Of a DNA stretch of 64,000 nt, positions 1 through 9,580 are shown one piece after another. Within the stretch, counting starts at the first letter, position 1. Every line of letters starts with the position of its first letter. Both the position numbers and the translations under genes were made by a program. The notes under the pieces are model-generated. The model worked only from the letters and a program-made list of their open reading frames with translations, made no database searches and was not told the origin of the DNA. Origin of the DNA: Cryobacterium aureum (GTDB lineage Bacteria; Actinomycetota; Actinomycetes; Actinomycetales; Microbacteriaceae); assembly GCF_002954245.1 (NCBI RefSeq), contig NZ_PPTG01000002.1:116271-180270 (forward strand), in the 5' to 3' direction.

Positions 1-1289
1 TAGGCGAAGTCGGTGTTGTAGTTGATGCTCGTGTAGTTGGCGCCGGTGGCCTGCACGGCCGGGTCCTGGCTGTAGTCCTTGTTCTGGGTCATGACCAGCA
101 CGTTGCCGGTGCCGACTTGCACGCTGGACACGACGCCGCCGACGTTCCAATCGTTGTAGGTCTTCGGAACGTTGGCGTTGAGCGCAGCGACGGCGGTGGC
201 CTGAAGCTCGAGGTCGAGGGTCGTGTAGACGTCGAACCCGCCGCGGGTGAAGTTGTCAATGCGTTCTTCTTCGGTCGCGCCGAAGGTCACGTCGTTCTTG
301 AGAATCTTGGTCACGTAATCGCAGAAGAACGCGTTGTCGCCGGCGGTCTGGCAGCCGGTGCTCGGCACGGTGATGACGGGCTCGATCGGCGCTGCGATGG
401 CGGCGTCGTAGTCGGCCTGCGCGATCTTGTCGTACTTGAGCATTTCATTGAGTATGTAGTCGCGCCGCACCTTGTTGGCGGCGTAGCCGTTGGCCGCGCC
501 GTTGGTTTCGCTGTCCGGGCGGTCGAGCTGAAACTTGACCGGGTTGTTCACGATCGCCACCAGGCTCGCCGCCTGCGGCAGGGTCAGGTTGAGTGCGTTG
601 GTGTTGAAGTAGTAGTTGGCTGCGGCTTCGATGCCGTAGACCGTTCCGCCATAGCCGGCGATGTTCAGGTAGCCGCGAAGAATGTCTGCTTTCTCGTACT
701 CCTTCTCGATGCCGATGGCGAGGCGCATCTCGCGCAGCTTGCGGTCAGCGGTGGGTAGGGTGGCATCGTCGTAGCACGCGTCGGCCGCGTCGGCGTCGGT
801 CATGACCTCGCACTTTTGAATGAGCACGTTCTTCACGTACTGCTGCGTTATCGATGAGCCACCGCGGGTGCCGCCGCCGGCCAGGGTCTGCACAGCGCCG
901 TTGAAGCTGGACTGAACATCCACGCCGCCATGCTCCATGAAGCGCGGGTCTTCGCCGGCGATCGCGGCGTCCTTAACGAACTGGCTGATCGCGTCGGACG
1001 GAACGTCGACCCGGTTCTGCTCGTAGAACGAGGCCAGGAGAACGCGGGTACCCACCGGATCCTCGGCGTTGGTCGACGCGTAGATGTTGCTCTTTTGGGC
1101 GAGCCGATCGATGGAGAGGTACTCGGGCAGGTTGTCGAACACGTTGATGGTGTTCGTTGCGGCTATGCCGGAGAGGGCAACGGCTGGGGCGACGGCGGCG
1201 GTCACGAGAATGCCGGCGACGGCGCTCATCCCGACGAGACCCAGGAAACCCCCCAGAGCCCCGCTCACGGTTCGATTTTTGGCAGACAT
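1..1289 (-). CDS. Class A penicillin-binding protein (transglycosylase/transpeptidase), C-terminus outside window
   Basis: Bifunctional peptidoglycan synthase. Reading the minus strand from the ATG at 1289 gives 429 codons without a stop, running off the left edge. A short cytoplasmic start (MSAKNRTVSG) is followed by a hydrophobic membrane anchor at about residues 11-45. The family 51 glycosyltransferase domain shows GEDPRFMEHGGV near residue 113, containing the catalytic Glu, and then GGSSITQQYVKNV. The visible part ends (YNTDFA) just before the expected SxxK transpeptidase serine, so the acyl-enzyme residues are not in the window. The neighbouring small genes at 1340 and 1510 are transcribed away from it. 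Confidence 0.9.
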   Translation of the reverse strand, partial: MSAKNRTVSGALGGFLGLVGMSAVAGILVTAAVAPAVALSGIAATNTINVFDNLPEYLSIDRLAQKSNIYASTNAEDPVGTRVLLASFYEQNRVDVPSDAISQFVKDAAIAGEDPRFMEHGGVDVQSSFNGAVQTLAGGGTRGGSSITQQYVKNVLIQKCEVMTDADAADACYDDATLPTADRKLREMRLAIGIEKEYEKADILRGYLNIAGYGGTVYGIEAAANYYFNTNALNLTLPQAASLVAIVNNPVKFQLDRPDSETNGAANGYAANKVRRDYILNEMLKYDKIAQADYDAAIAAPIEPVITVPSTGCQTAGDNAFFCDYVTKILKNDVTFGATEEERIDNFTRGGFDVYTTLDLELQATAVAALNANVPKTYNDWNVGGVVSSVQVGTGNVLVMTQNKDYSQDPAVQATGANYTSINYNTDFA

Positions 1290-1339
1290 ACACTTGAGCG
1301 TAAGCGACAAATCTGAATGCCCGCCTCAATAGGAGTCAC

Positions 1340-1507
1340 ATGCCCGCCTGGGAGTACCTCACAACGCCGTTGATGATCCACAACACGGCCGCCATTTTGA
1401 ACAATTGGGGCTCTGACGGGTGGGAACTCGTTCAGGTTGTAACCGGCCCCGAAGGCGGCCTGGTTGCCTACCTGAAACGCCCGCTCGCCGCCAAGGAAGA
1501 GGCCTGA
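1340..1507 (+). CDS. Small DUF4177-like protein
   Basis: A 55-residue protein. It starts at ATG 1340 behind a clear AGGAG at 1331-1335. The sequence starts MPAWEYLTTPL and contains LNNWGSDGWELVQVV, the pattern of DUF4177 domains (aromatic strand, then a helix ending in G-W-E-L). The function of the family is unknown. The stop is 2 nt before the GTG of the RidA gene, so the two are almost certainly one operon, a pairing common in actinobacteria. A phage gene at 9392-9580 shows the same pattern. Confidence 0.8.
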   Translation: MPAWEYLTTPLMIHNTAAILNNWGSDGWELVQVVTGPEGGLVAYLKRPLAAKEEA

Positions 1508-1509
1508 TC

Positions 1510-1980
1510 GTGTCGAAGATCGAAGCACGTCTGGCCGAACTGGGCCTTGAATTGCCGAGCGTCGTACCGCCGGTAGCCGCGTACCTGCCCGCCGTGATCA
1601 GCAACGGGTTCGTCTTTACGGCGGGCCAGTTGCCCATGGTGTCTGGTGCGCTTCCGGCCACCGGCAAGGTCGGCGACGGTCACGGCCTCGTTCCCGCCGC
1701 CGACGCCCAAGAATATGCCCGCACCTGCGCCCTCAACGGCCTCGCCGCCATCAAGAGCGTCATCGGCTCCCTCGACCGCATCACCCAGGTGGTCAAGGTC
1801 ACCGGCTTCGTCGCCTCCGACCCGGCCTTCACCGGGCAGCCGTCCGTGGTCAACGGAGCCTCCGACGTGCTCGTGGAGATCTTCGGCGACATCGGCCGCC
1901 ACGCCCGTTCCGCCGTCGGCGTCGCGGTGCTGCCACTGGATGCGCCGGTCGAGATCGAGTTCGTCGCCGCCTTCGCCTAA
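1510..1980 (+). CDS. RidA/YjgF/Endoribonuclease L-PSP family protein
   Basis: A 156-residue RidA-family protein starting at GTG 1510, two bases after the stop of the small upstream gene. It has FTAGQLPMVSG near the N-terminus, a central LNGLAAIKSVIGSLDRITQVVKVTGFV block, and GRHARSAVGVAVLPLDAPVEIEFVAAF at the end; the Arg in the ARSAVGV segment corresponds to the substrate-binding Arg of enamine/imine deaminases. It probably deaminates reactive 2-aminoacrylate-type intermediates in the cytoplasm. It belongs to the longer actinobacterial subgroup (about 155 residues, against about 128 for E. coli RidA), whose substrate is less certain. Confidence 0.88.
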   Translation: MSKIEARLAELGLELPSVVPPVAAYLPAVISNGFVFTAGQLPMVSGALPATGKVGDGHGLVPAADAQEYARTCALNGLAAIKSVIGSLDRITQVVKVTGFVASDPAFTGQPSVVNGASDVLVEIFGDIGRHARSAVGVAVLPLDAPVEIEFVAAFA

Positions 1981-1986
1981 CCGCCG

Positions 1987-3201
1987 TTATTTGCGTTGCT
2001 CGAGCCGGGACATCCGCTGTGAAACGGATGCCCCGGCACGCGTTCCGTAGACCTGTGCCGGTCGCTCGACCCACCGGGTCATCGCTTGCGCCATCAGCAG
2101 GCTGAGCGGCACCGACGCCAGAGCGCCGAGCCACCAGCGCCCCGGCCCGGCGAGCAGAGCAAAGGCCACCACGATCGGAAAATGCACGAGGTACAGGCTG
2201 AAGCTGATGGAGCCCAGCCAGGTGAGTAGTTGGCGCGGCCACTGATCGCGTACCCGCTGCGCAGCCGGCCAGAACGCCACGGTCGCCACGATCACGAACG
2301 CGCCAGCCACCCGCAGCGACAGGGTGACGTCACTCCACGCTCCGCTGGTCAGCGGGCGCAGCATCCAATAGGCCACGAGCAGCAACGAGCCGAGCGTGGC
2401 CAGGGCCCATCCGAGCAGGCGACCGCCAGCCCGTTCGACCAGTCGATCGCTGCACCGCTGAAGTTCGTCAAAGTTGGCAGCCAGCAGGGCGCCGAGCGCG
2501 AACGGCGGCAGGTACATGAGCGGCTGGGTCGTTGTGACGTAGCCGAGGCTGGCGAGGGCACACCAGAAAGCGGCCCAGAGCAGAACACGGCGCACCGGGG
2601 CGCCGACCAGGCTGCGGGTGAACGCTGCGAGGGCGACAAACACGGGCAGTAACAGTGAGAACCACATTTCCCAGACCAGGGACCACAGGGGCGGGTTGAT
2701 ATCAGGGCGCCGGGTTTCGCCGATGATGCTGGCTTCCCGCAATAGGTTGTCGAGGCCGAGGTCTGGGGTGTCCTGCCTGGCCAGCCACGGCCCGCCTTCC
2801 GCGCCCACCATGCGTGGCACCAGCACGATCCAGATGACAGCGAGGCCCACCGACACCAGCACGGGCACGGCCAGGCGGATGACGCGGCGCACGTAATAGG
2901 CCACCCAGTCGTACCGCGCACCATTCCGGCGGGCAACCAACGGGGACCTCACGAGTACCAAGCCGCTCAGCACGAAGAACACCAGCACGAACTCGGGTCC
3001 GGCGAGCAACACCTTGAGTGGGGACAGGGTAGCCCACCAGCCAACGGAGTACACGGTCACACCGGCACTCGACTCGTAGGCTGCGGCGATCTGCGGCACC
3101 GTCATCGACACGTGGTGCACCAGAACGACCACGGCAGCTACCCCGCGCAGCGCATCCAGCCGGCCGAGGCGACCGCGCCCGGGTGTCGCTGCTTCGGTCA
3201 T
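1987..3201 (-). CDS. Acyltransferase 3 family membrane protein (OafA-like)
   Basis: A 404-residue integral membrane acyltransferase that would O-acylate a surface polysaccharide or lipid. The chosen start is MTEAATPGRGRLGRLDALRGVAAVVVLVHHVSM (ATG at 3201); upstream in-frame ATGs are read through an unlikely leader. LDALRGVAAVVVLVHH matches the family signature, with RG and the catalytic-type His in the first membrane helix. About ten hydrophobic segments follow, and the end (SRLEQRK) is cytoplasmic and basic. The acyl acceptor cannot be deduced. It converges with the RidA gene, the stops being 6 nt apart. Confidence 0.85.
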   Translation of the reverse strand: MTEAATPGRGRLGRLDALRGVAAVVVLVHHVSMTVPQIAAAYESSAGVTVYSVGWWATLSPLKVLLAGPEFVLVFFVLSGLVLVRSPLVARRNGARYDWVAYYVRRVIRLAVPVLVSVGLAVIWIVLVPRMVGAEGGPWLARQDTPDLGLDNLLREASIIGETRRPDINPPLWSLVWEMWFSLLLPVFVALAAFTRSLVGAPVRRVLLWAAFWCALASLGYVTTTQPLMYLPPFALGALLAANFDELQRCSDRLVERAGGRLLGWALATLGSLLLVAYWMLRPLTSGAWSDVTLSLRVAGAFVIVATVAFWPAAQRVRDQWPRQLLTWLGSISFSLYLVHFPIVVAFALLAGPGRWWLGALASVPLSLLMAQAMTRWVERPAQVYGTRAGASVSQRMSRLEQRK

Positions 3202-3245
3202 TCCCACACAGTAGGACCTCTGGCTGGTTTCGGGACGGGTGCGTG

Positions 3246-3338
3246 CATAACTCCTGCAATTTGTGGGGGCCGCGCGAGACATCCGCAGCGTGAAATCAGG
3301 GGCCAGATCTGCAACGTCGGTGAATTGCAGGAGTTATG
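3246..3338. repeat. 93-bp intergenic element bounded by perfect 16-bp inverted repeats
   Basis: CATAACTCCTGCAATT at 3246-3261 has an exact reverse complement at 3323-3338, with 61 bp between. It lies in the gap between the divergent-facing ends of the acyltransferase (5' side) and acs (3' side). The length and flawless arms suggest a miniature mobile or palindromic repeat element, but only one copy is visible here, so this is inference. Confidence 0.55.
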
Positions 3339-3357
3339 GTTTCCGGGGAACAGCAAC

Positions 3358-3383
3358 GGCCGCCTTCCGGAGGGAAGACGGCC
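3358..3383 (-). terminator. Hairpin terminator after acs
   Basis: An 11-bp stem with one mismatch (3358-3368 with 3373-3383) and a 4-nt loop starts 20 nt after the acs stop. There is no strong U tract on the minus strand, so the termination efficiency is unclear. Confidence 0.5.
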
Positions 3384-3402
3384 ATCGCTTGGTGGTGGCT
3401 GG

Positions 3403-5376
<1,974 letters not shown>

Positions 5377-5551
5377 ATGTGTAATTCGCTCCTTTGCGGT
5401 ACGTGCATGCAGGACATTGCCAGCTCCCTTGAACCCTAGCGGTTCTTGGCCAATCTCTGTATACACAAACGAAATACGGAGAAATGGACCCCCGTTTCAG
5501 GGTAATTTTGCACCCCCCGCCCGAGTGTCCTCTCTAATGAGGACATTGGAC

Positions 5552-5579
5552 TTGCATTTTGAGCGCGGCTGCGTAAACT
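5552..5579 (+). promoter_or_regulatory. Likely sigma-70-type promoter of the 6C RNA
   Basis: TTGCAT (5552-5557) and TAAACT (5574-5579) are separated by 16 bp, placing a start near 5586, about 20 nt before the first RNA hairpin. The spacing and position are consistent; activity is inferred. Confidence 0.5.
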
Positions 5580-5585
5580 AAAACA

Positions 5586-5685
5586 CGTCTGAACGAAAGT
5601 TTTGACCAGCATCGCGTACGGTTCCCCCCAATCTGCGCGGTGCTAGGCGGCACCTGTTCCCCCCAATAGGTGCCGCCCCTTCTAT
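5586..5685 (+). ncRNA. 6C small RNA (two hairpins with six-cytosine loops)
   Basis: Hairpin 1 pairs 5608-5616 (AGCATCGCG) with 5636-5644 (CGCGGTGCT). Hairpin 2 pairs 5646-5655 (GGCGGCACCT) with 5668-5677 (AGGTGCCGCC). Both loops carry the same GTTCCCCCCAAT (5621-5632 and 5656-5667), and CTTCTATTT follows as a terminator tail. This is the layout of the actinobacterial 6C RNA (the mycobacterial B11 sRNA), whose C-rich loops bind G-rich ribosome-binding sites. The location, just upstream of the Tad pilus cluster, is also the conserved one in mycobacteria. The 5' end is estimated from the promoter. Confidence 0.85.
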
Positions 5686-5858
5686 TTAAGCCGTTCGACT
5701 GTTCGTGGCGCGGGCGCGGAGTTTACGGCGCGGGCGCGGAGTGATCTGGGTGCGAAGTCGCGCTGGTGCGGCTCCTCCCCAGCACCCTAGCTAAGCCGGC
5801 TGTCCACCGATTAGGCCGGACAACCCGGCGCCGGGCCGGCTCGCCGTACCGTCGAAGC

Positions 5859-7076
5859 ATGGGCCAGCCATTCGTCGCCGTTCCGTCGTACGCCGTTCTT
5901 GGCGCTGCCGTTCCTGGCGCTGCCGTTTCGGATGCTGCAGTCTTGACGGCGGTGGCCGACCCCTGGGCGCCGCCGCCGGTCGACCCGCCGGTGGCACGCC
6001 CGGGCACGTCAAGAGCGGCAGTCGCACCGGCTCCCTCGAACTCGGCCCGGCACCGTTCGACGACCACGGATACCGCTGGGGCCAGACCACAAATCGACCC
6101 GGCGGCCGCAGTCCCGCCGCCGGGCGGCAGCGAGCGCCTGAACGTGCGGGCGCTGGGCCCGCTGGCCAGCTATGCCGCGGCCCCGGAGACCACTGACCTG
6201 TTCGTTAACGGAGATGCCGGCCTATGGATCGACGCGGGGCACGGCCTAGCCTTCGCGCCGGCCTGGCAGCTCGGCGAGCCCGCAGTACGCGAGCTGGCCG
6301 TGCGGCTGATCGCCCTCGGCGGGCGGCACATTGACGAAGCGAGCCCGTGCGTCGACGTGCGGCTGGCCGACGGAATTCGGGTGCACGCGGTGCTTCCGCC
6401 GGTCTCGAGCACCGGAACTCTGCTCTCGATTCGCCTGCCGCACGCCGCCGACCGCAGCCTTGGTGCACTTGCTGATGCCGGTCTGTTTGGTGTGGGGGAG
6501 GCATCCGCTGCCCGCTTGGGCCGGCTGCGCGCCGCGGTTCTGGGCCGACAGAATCTGCTCATCACGGGTGCCGCCGGGAGTGGAAAAACCACGTTGCTGG
6601 CGGCGCTGCTCGGCGAAGCACCGGCCGACGAGCGCATCGTCGCGATCGAAGACGTGGCGGAGTTGCGCATTCGGCATCCGCACGTGGTGGCCCTCGAGGC
6701 CAGGCAGGCCAATCTGGAGGGGGCCGGGCGCATCGGTCTGGAGGCGCTGCTGCGCGAGGCGCTGCGCATGAGGCCGGATCGGCTCGTGCTCGGCGAGTGC
6801 CGCGGGTCGGAGATTCGGGAGTTGCTCGCCGCGCTCAATACCGGTCACGACGGCGGAGCGGGCACGCTGCACGCCAATTCGCTCGAAGACGTTCCGGCAC
6901 GGCTGGAGGCGCTCGGTTCTCTCGCCGGCATGAGCGCCGCGGCCGTGGCCCGGCAGACCGTGAGCGCGATCGGCCTGGTGCTGCACTTGGAACGCACCGA
7001 CGGGGTACGCCGACTCGACGCGGTCGGCCGGTTCACCCTCGACGGCCGCGATCGGCTCTCGATCGAGGCAGTCTGA
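5859..7076 (+). CDS. tadA: TadA/CpaF-family pilus assembly ATPase
   Basis: Secretion ATPase that powers Flp/Tad pilus assembly at the inner face of the membrane. From ATG 5859 it is 405 residues; the frame is open back to GTG 5766 and neither start has a convincing ribosome-binding site. The first about 90 residues are Pro/Ala rich and probably disordered. Then come the N-terminal domain (TTDLFVNGDAGLWID), Walker A GAAGSGKT near residue 237, the Asp/Glu box IAIEDVAELRI-like, Walker B LVLGECRG, and the His box TGHDGGAGTLHANS. The CpaE-like ssd gene that often precedes tadA in actinobacteria is not present here. Confidence 0.9.
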   Translation: MGQPFVAVPSYAVLGAAVPGAAVSDAAVLTAVADPWAPPPVDPPVARPGTSRAAVAPAPSNSARHRSTTTDTAGARPQIDPAAAVPPPGGSERLNVRALGPLASYAAAPETTDLFVNGDAGLWIDAGHGLAFAPAWQLGEPAVRELAVRLIALGGRHIDEASPCVDVRLADGIRVHAVLPPVSSTGTLLSIRLPHAADRSLGALADAGLFGVGEASAARLGRLRAAVLGRQNLLITGAAGSGKTTLLAALLGEAPADERIVAIEDVAELRIRHPHVVALEARQANLEGAGRIGLEALLREALRMRPDRLVLGECRGSEIRELLAALNTGHDGGAGTLHANSLEDVPARLEALGSLAGMSAAAVARQTVSAIGLVLHLERTDGVRRLDAVGRFTLDGRDRLSIEAV

Positions 7077-7118
7077 TGTCTCGCGTTCGACCAGCCACGA
7101 TTCGGCGAGAGTACGACC

Positions 7119-8285
7119 GTGCGCCGGGCTGAGCTGGTACCGCCGATCGAAGAGGTCGCGGCGGTGACCCAACGCCTGGCGGTACTGCTGTCGGCGGGTG
7201 TTTCTCCGGTGTCGGCCTGGGGCTACCTGTTGCCTGCGCGGGGTTCGGCCGCGGTTGGTGCGCCGATCGCGGACGAGCCAACGGGCAACACCTCGCAGGG
7301 ACCGGGCCGGGCTGCGGTAGCCGTACCGATCGGGCGTCGGGCGGGTTTGCCGCGTGCGGCCCCGGTGGGCGCGGCCGGCAGAGCGGGCGCGGTGGCATCG
7401 GGGACCACGGGCATCCTGCGGGCTGCAGAGCGCGCAGCGGCTCGGGGCGACAGCGTCGCCGACGCGATTGCCGGTCAGGCACGACGGCAGGGCCGCGACA
7501 ATTCATCGGAGGGCGGCGCCGGGCGCGCGGCGGCGGCTGCCGTGCGCGGTCGACGACGAGGCGACGCGTCCACTCAGGCTGAGCACGCCTGGCTCGGACT
7601 CGCCGCGGCCTGGCAGGTCGCAACCCAGGCCGGGGCGCCGCTGGCCGGCTGTTTGCGGGACCTCGCTGCGTCGCTGCGCGAACTCGCCCAGGTTCAGCGC
7701 GATCTCGAGGTGGCGCTGGCGGCTCCGCGCGCGACCGCACGACTGGTGATGGTGCTTCCGCTGATCGGGGTCGTTTTCGGCAGCCTCATGGGCTTCGATT
7801 CCCTGCACACCCTGTTCGCGACCGTGCCTGGGTGGGTCTGCCTGGGCGGTGGCGCTCTCCTGATGCTCGCCGCTGCAGGCTGGAACCGCGCGCTGGTGCG
7901 CCGGGCAGGCCCGACCGATCTGACGCCGGGGCTGAGGCTGGAACTCATGGCCATTGCCATGAGCGGCGGAGGGTCGATCGATCGTTCCCGCGCACTGGTG
8001 CAGGCTGCCGCCGAGCGCTACGGCCTTGCACCGGGCGATGCCGGCGACCCGGTCGACCGGGTACTCGACCTGTCGACGCGTGCTGGGGTTCCCGCGGCAG
8101 AACTACTGCGCAGCGAGGCCGAACAAGTGCGGCGCGATGCCCGCAGCGCGGGGCAGCGCCGGGCCGCGACGCTCTCTGTGACGCTCATGCTGCCGCTCGG
8201 CCTGTGCGTGTTGCCCGCGTTCATGCTGGTGGGCGTGGTTCCCTTGCTGCTCAGCGTGCTCTCCTCCACCCTGACCACATTGTGA
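7119..8285 (+). CDS. TadB/TadC-type pilus membrane platform protein
   Basis: A 388-residue type II secretion F-domain protein, the inner-membrane platform of the Tad machine. The GTG start is at 7119, 42 nt after tadA. An early GspF-like segment (VAAVTQRLAVLLSAGVSPVSAWGYL) is followed by an Ala/Gly/Arg-rich insert, a helical block (WLGLAAAWQVATQAGAPLAGCLRDLAASLRELA), two hydrophobic helices (MVLPLIGVVFGSLMGF; CLGGGALLMLAAAGW), a second F-domain-like helical region, and a final hydrophobic pair. Its length suggests that the two platform proteins of other Tad loci may be merged into one. Confidence 0.85.
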   Translation: MRRAELVPPIEEVAAVTQRLAVLLSAGVSPVSAWGYLLPARGSAAVGAPIADEPTGNTSQGPGRAAVAVPIGRRAGLPRAAPVGAAGRAGAVASGTTGILRAAERAAARGDSVADAIAGQARRQGRDNSSEGGAGRAAAAAVRGRRRGDASTQAEHAWLGLAAAWQVATQAGAPLAGCLRDLAASLRELAQVQRDLEVALAAPRATARLVMVLPLIGVVFGSLMGFDSLHTLFATVPGWVCLGGGALLMLAAAGWNRALVRRAGPTDLTPGLRLELMAIAMSGGGSIDRSRALVQAAAERYGLAPGDAGDPVDRVLDLSTRAGVPAAELLRSEAEQVRRDARSAGQRRAATLSVTLMLPLGLCVLPAFMLVGVVPLLLSVLSSTLTTL

Positions 8286-8394
8286 AACTGTCCACAGAAA
8301 AGCGGATGCCGCCGCCCGGTCCGGCGGATCGGAGCAGACTGAACGTGCTCGTGCCGCCCAACCCGCGTCGATGGACGCCGAAGGAGACGAGTCT

Positions 8395-8520
8395 GTGTAT
8401 ACAAAGACCACCCTGAAAAAACTGGCCGACGAGGCCGGAGCGGCGACGGCCGAATACGTTGTCGCCACAATGGCCGCGGTCGGATTCGCCGGGCTGCTTA
8501 TCGTCATTCTCCGTGCATAA
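8395..8520 (+). pseudogene. Flp-like pilin (DUF4244 type), 5' part, truncated at attL
   Basis: GTG 8395 follows AAGGAG (8381-8386) with 8-nt spacing. The 41-residue product reads MYTKTTLKKLADEAGAATAEYVVATMAAVGFAGLL then IVILRA: a short basic leader, the G-A-A-T-A-E-Y processing-type motif of Flp pilins, and a hydrophobic helix. At the attL core the frame enters phage DNA and stops after one foreign residue (Ala). The 19 native C-terminal residues (SDEVRGMLTDLVRRALSIG) are left behind at 61194-61254. A truncated pilin could still be made and processed; its assembly competence is unknown. Confidence 0.85.
8503..8513. other. attL core
   Basis: GTCATTCTCCG is shared with attR at 61183-61193. Left of it is the host pilin sequence; right of it (TGCATAAG) is phage DNA. 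Bases directly outside the core differ (C before it here, A at attR), so 11 bp is the maximum exact identity. Confidence 0.85.
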
Positions 8521-8535
8521 GAGAAGAGTCTCTGA

Positions 8536-8793
8536 TTAGTCCCTGCGCGCCACGATGGCCGCCTCGCGCATGACCTCGGTGATGTCGAGGTGAAGTGCGA
8601 AGCAGAGGTCGTCCAGCTGATCAACATCTAGCACTCTGATGCCCCGAAGGTACTTCGACAGCTGTGATTGAGAAATTCCCACGGCAACGCCAAGCATCTC
8701 CTGGGAAACACTGGTCTGATGAAAAGCCCGTTTGAGGATGGCCGCGACCGCTACGGTTAGCGGACCAGGTTCAGTTACTCCTCCGGACGACAC
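8536..8793 (-). CDS. Small XRE-type HTH regulator next to attL
   Basis: An 85-residue protein with a helix-turn-helix typical of XRE/Cro proteins: SVSQEMLGVAVGISQSQLSKYLRGIRVLDVDQLDDLCFALHLDITEVM. It is nearly all DNA-binding domain. It faces away from a second HTH gene at 8870 with a 14-bp palindrome between the two, so it probably controls that pair and itself. It lies 15 nt inside attL, far from the main repressor region at 58.5-59.4 kb, so it may regulate only the accessory genes. Confidence 0.8.
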   Translation of the reverse strand: MSSGGVTEPGPLTVAVAAILKRAFHQTSVSQEMLGVAVGISQSQLSKYLRGIRVLDVDQLDDLCFALHLDITEVMREAAIVARRD

Positions 8794-8844
8794 CGTTCGA
8801 AACTATCGCGCCAGGCGGTCGCTGCTTACTTCCTTCGCGATGTG

Positions 8845-8858
8845 AGTTCATTTGAACT
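8845..8858. promoter_or_regulatory. Palindromic operator between divergent HTH genes
   Basis: AGTTCA-TT-TGAACT is a perfect 6-bp inverted repeat with a 2-nt centre. It lies between the starts of the two divergent HTH genes (8793 and 8870). Its position argues that the upstream TTG at 8852, inside the palindrome, is not the start of the plus-strand gene. Confidence 0.5.
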
Positions 8859-8869
8859 ACGCTCAAGGC

Positions 8870-9088
8870 ATGGAGAAGCGGCAACGTCGCCTTCTAGTGG
8901 CGCACTCGGTAGATGCTGAGATGGCCCGTCAAGGGTGGTCGCGAGAGCGACTGTCCAAGTCCCTGAAAATTCCCTTAGCCTCACTCGAAAGAATTCTCAC
9001 GGGCGAGACTGCAGTCGACATTGACACGCTGGATGAGATCGCAGCCGCCCTCGGGGTTGCTGTTGATTCTCTCCTTGGATCCACATAA
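8870..9088 (+). CDS. Small XRE-type HTH regulator
   Basis: A 72-residue protein from ATG 8870 (a TTG at 8852 is an alternative but lies in the operator-like palindrome). The fold is readable: AHSVDAEMARQGWSRERLSKSLKIPLASLERILTGETAVDIDTLDEIAAALGVAVDSLLG, a canonical XRE five-helix pattern with little else. It is divergent from the HTH gene at 8536-8793 and followed 33 nt later by another small gene on the same strand. A Cro/CI-like partner role is inferred. Confidence 0.75.
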   Translation: MEKRQRRLLVAHSVDAEMARQGWSRERLSKSLKIPLASLERILTGETAVDIDTLDEIAAALGVAVDSLLGST

Positions 9089-9121
9089 CGGCGACGCTGA
9101 GCCATTGTGGATCGGGGATCA

Positions 9122-9328
9122 ATGTCTACTGTCGTTTTGGATTCGTTCAAGCTAGAGGCTGCGGCCCAGAGCGTCGGGATCAACGGTAGGAGTGCGCTCA
9201 TTCAGCACCTGGGATTGGACTACATGCAACCAGTGACCTTGTTGATGGTGGCTACGATTCTCACCCGTCTGCCTATCCAAGCCGGTGCCGTTTTTCACTT
9301 CGCCGAATCTGGTCAGAGCGCAGCGTGA
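9122..9328 (+). CDS. Small hypothetical protein, degenerate HTH-like
   Basis: 68 residues from ATG 9122, which has GGGGA 4 nt upstream; GTG 9107 is possible. The helical pattern (LEAAAQSVGINGRSALIQHLGLDYMQPVTLLMVATILTRLPIQAGAVFHF) resembles a worn XRE domain in length and spacing, but no recognition helix is clear. It is co-directional with the HTH gene just upstream and probably cotranscribed. Confidence 0.55.
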   Translation: MSTVVLDSFKLEAAAQSVGINGRSALIQHLGLDYMQPVTLLMVATILTRLPIQAGAVFHFAESGQSAA

Positions 9329-9391
9329 TCCCGCGCCCGGTTCGGGCATGGAATTCGCGCCCGCTAGGCTCGTGGCAACACAGGGGGAACG

Positions 9392-9580
9392 ATGATTGAG
9401 TATTGGTATATCTCACTTCCGACGCAGGCAGGCAAACGGCTCAAAGGCGAGTCAGTTGAGGATCATGCGAATCGAGAGCTGAATGAACTAGCTGATCGCG
9501 GCTGGGAAGCGCTGAGTGCGACACGCCCAAGTGCGATCGGCGCCATCGGGTTCCTGCTGCGCAAGCTAAAGAACTCATGA
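9392..9580 (+). CDS. Small DUF4177-like phage protein
   Basis: 62 residues beginning MIEYWYISLPTQAGKRLKG and containing LNELADRGWEALSATRPS, the same strand-helix-GWE layout as DUF4177 proteins, such as the host gene at 1340-1507. The start has GGGGGAACG 3-10 nt upstream. The stop overlaps the ATG of the next gene (ATGA), so the two are translationally coupled. Function unknown. Confidence 0.65.
   Translation: MIEYWYISLPTQAGKRLKGESVEDHANRELNELADRGWEALSATRPSAIGAIGFLLRKLKNS

Noticed and set aside
9122..9328. Named toxin-antitoxin pair with the neighbouring HTH gene
   Set aside because: Size and order would fit, but neither protein shows a toxin motif and the genes do not overlap.
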